Shown: positions 62,611 through 64,000 of the stretch, one piece after another | Layout: every line of letters starts with the position of its first letter | Position numbering within the stretch: position 1 is the first letter of the stretch | Position numbers and translations under genes: made by a program | The notes under the pieces: generated by a model | What the model saw: only the letters and a program-made list of their open reading frames with translations | What the model was told of the DNA's origin: nothing | Database searches by the model: none | Source of the DNA: Agrococcus baldri | Lineage (GTDB): Bacteria; Actinomycetota; Actinomycetes; Actinomycetales; Microbacteriaceae | DNA: 64,000 nt | NCBI GenBank assembly: GCA_900114805.1 | Contig: FOZN01000001.1 | Location: 62,001 to 126,000 of the forward strand | Reading direction: 5' to 3'

Positions 62611-63459
62611 TCAGACCGCGACCGGCGCCTTGATGCCGGGGTGGTGCTCGTAGCCGACCACCTCGAAGTCGTCGAACTCGTAGTCGAGGATGGACTCGGG
62701 CGTGCGCGTGATGCGCAGCGTCGGCAGCGCGAAGGGCTCGCGCGCGAGCTGCCGCTCGACCTGCTCGACGTGGTTGTCGTAGATGTGGCAGTCGCCGCCG
62801 GTCCAGACGAAGTCGCCCACCTCGAGGCCGGTCTGCTGCGCCACCATGTGGGTCAGCAGCGCGTAGCTGGCGATGTTGAAGGGCACACCGAGGAACATGT
62901 CTGCCGAGCGCTGGTACAGCTGGCAGCTCAGGCGGCCGCCCGTGACGTCGAACTGGAAGAAGGCGTGGCAGGGGGCGAGCGCCATCTCGGGGATGTCGGC
63001 CGGGTTCCACGCCGAGACGATGTGGCGGCGGCTCTCGGGGTTCGTGCGGATCGACTCGACCACCTGCGCGATCTGGTCGATGGTGCCTCCGTGCGGGTCG
63101 GGCCAAGAGCGCCACTGCACGCCGTAGACCGGGCCCAGCTCACCATCGGCATCCGCCCACTCGTCCCAGATCGTGACGCCCTGCTCCTGCAGCCAGCGCA
63201 CGTTGGAGTCGCCGCGCAGGAACCACAGCAGCTCGAGCGCGATCGACTTGAAGTGCACGCGCTTCGAGGTGATGAGCGGGAAGCCGCGGCTGAGGTCGTA
63301 GCGCAGCTGACGGCCGAACACGCTGCGCGTGCCGGTGCCGGTGCGGTCGCCCTTGTGCTCGCCGTTCGCGAAGACGTCGGCGAGCAGCGCCTCGTAGGGG
63401 TGGGCGGATGCGTCGGGCTGCGCAGGCGCGCCGGTGACGGCGGTGGTGGGGTGGGTCAT
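62611..63459 (-). CDS. thyA: Thymidylate synthase
   Basis: Methylates dUMP to dTMP. 282 residues. [20 protein letters not shown] binds phosphate and the nucleophile is in [34 protein letters not shown] is diagnostic. The ATG at 63457-63459 has AGGAGGCACG upstream and overlaps the preceding stop by four bases. A short Ala/Pro lead precedes the conserved part. Confidence 0.97.
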   Translation of the reverse strand: MTHPTTAVTGAPAQPDASAHPYEALLADVFANGEHKGDRTGTGTRSVFGRQLRYDLSRGFPLITSKRVHFKSIALELLWFLRGDSNVRWLQEQGVTIWDEWADADGELGPVYGVQWRSWPDPHGGTIDQIAQVVESIRTNPESRRHIVSAWNPADIPEMALAPCHAFFQFDVTGGRLSCQLYQRSADMFLGVPFNIASYALLTHMVAQQTGLEVGDFVWTGGDCHIYDNHVEQVERQLAREPFALPTLRITRTPESILDYEFDDFEVVGYEHHPGIKAPVAV

Positions 63460-64000
63460 CGTGCCTCCTGTGCTCCAGTCTTCCGCAGTTCGAGCGCCTT
63501 GCGGGCAGCCATGCGGGCGCGCTTGCGGTCGCGCGCGGCGTCGTACGCCATCGACAGCCGCAGCCACGACTGCCAGGACTCCGGGTGCGCCTCCACGTCG
63601 GCCTTCGCGACCGGGAAGGCGCCCTCGGCGGCGGCCTTGTCGGCGCGGCCGGAGGCGGTCGCCGGCAGCGGCGCGGGCATCCCGCCCTCGGCGGCGAGCG
63701 CCCGCACGGCGCGGTCGAGGCGGATGCCGAACACGAGCTCGGACGCGAGCGCCCAGGCGCCGACGATGGTGAAGATCGCCAGCGCGACGCCGACCACGAT
63801 GCTGAGCGGCGTGCCGGTGAGCAGGAAGCCGATCGCGAGCCCGCCGGCGACTACCACGTAGAGGGCGAGCGCCGCCGCCATCACGAGCGCGAGCGCCCGG
63901 GCGGTGCCGGTGCGGGCGGCGGTGCCGGGGGCACCAGCAGCGGGAGCTGTGGCGTCGGGCGCACCCTCAGCGGGCGTGCCGGTGCCGGTGGCGTCGGTCG
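63456..64000 (-). CDS. Membrane protein with TPR-like C-terminus (5' end outside window)
   Basis: The frame stays open to the window edge with no start codon upstream of GTG/ATG at 63879-63884, and the outermost residues are low-complexity (Gly/Thr/Ala/Pro). Two membrane helices follow ([18 protein letters not shown] and [19 protein letters not shown]), then a cytosolic part ending in a single TPR-like helix pair ([20 protein letters not shown]). I do not recognise a named family. A gene of this type precedes thyA in related actinobacteria, next to dapB, which would lie beyond the edge. Overlaps thyA by four bases. Confidence 0.7.
   Translation of the reverse strand, partial: TDATGTGTPAEGAPDATAPAAGAPGTAARTGTARALALVMAAALALYVVVAGGLAIGFLLTGTPLSIVVGVALAIFTIVGAWALASELVFGIRLDRAVRALAAEGGMPAPLPATASGRADKAAAEGAFPVAKADVEAHPESWQSWLRLSMAYDAARDRKRARMAARKALELRKTGAQEAR

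Overview
The window is high-GC DNA from an actinobacterium, most likely a member of the Microbacteriaceae (Agrococcus-like, though the genus is only a guess). Supporting signs are the gene order tyrS / NagD-type phosphatase / tlyA / nadK / recN / pyrG, the cluster ftsK-pgsA-cinA-clgR-DUF3046-recA-recX, a complete gluABCD glutamate transporter, actinobacterial SOS boxes and a class of genes that appear to be transcribed without a 5' leader. The region is core chromosome. I see no prophage, insertion sequence, CRISPR array or tRNA gene. Almost everything reads on the minus strand, so transcription generally runs from high to low coordinates.

Layout. 1-5196 is a tightly overlapped minus-strand run: NAD-dependent epimerase, a small conserved protein, tlyA, nadK, recN and the start of pyrG. 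5197-5388 is a divergent promoter region with a 14-bp tandem array, followed by an APH(3')-like phosphotransferase on the plus strand. 6145-9554 holds a HAD phosphatase and a large helical-repeat protein with an Arg/Asp-rich repetitive N-terminus. 9604-15334 is one rRNA operon (16S-23S-5S, minus strand) with three promoters. 15603-22532 is tyrS and argCJBFH. 22575-26832 is a SIMPL protein and pheST. 26861-30226 is gluABCD. 30304-32866 is a 2'-O-methyltransferase, rplT, rpmI and infC. 33090-37491 is a DUF1844 gene, an SseB-like gene and hisC-hisB-hisH-priA. 37565-40284 is a LysM protein, divergent lexA, and hflX. 40312-44721 is a small methyltransferase, dapF, miaA, miaB and a lipoprotein. 44824-51536 is the recX-recA-DUF3046-clgR-cinA-pgsA-ftsK block. 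51616-54730 is a three-gene MacB-type ABC export cassette. 55051-57830 is rnj and dapA. 58009-62054 is a plus-strand island with an acetyltransferase and two tandem cell-wall-binding-repeat proteins. 62055-64000 is folA, thyA and a truncated membrane/TPR protein.

How the parts connect. The DNA damage response is well represented: lexA, recA-recX, recN and a LysM protein divergent from lexA. Near-identical SOS boxes lie upstream of recA and between the LysM gene and lexA. Translation is another theme (rRNAs, tyrS, pheST, infC-rpmI-rplT, rRNA/tRNA modification genes tlyA, trmH-like, miaA, miaB, and rnj). Amino acid supply is the third (arg, his, dap genes, glutamate uptake). At least fifteen genes carry a TAnnnT -10 hexamer 6 or 7 bases before the start codon and no Shine-Dalgarno sequence, which fits leaderless mRNAs. 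infC instead has a strong ribosome-binding site and an ATC start codon.
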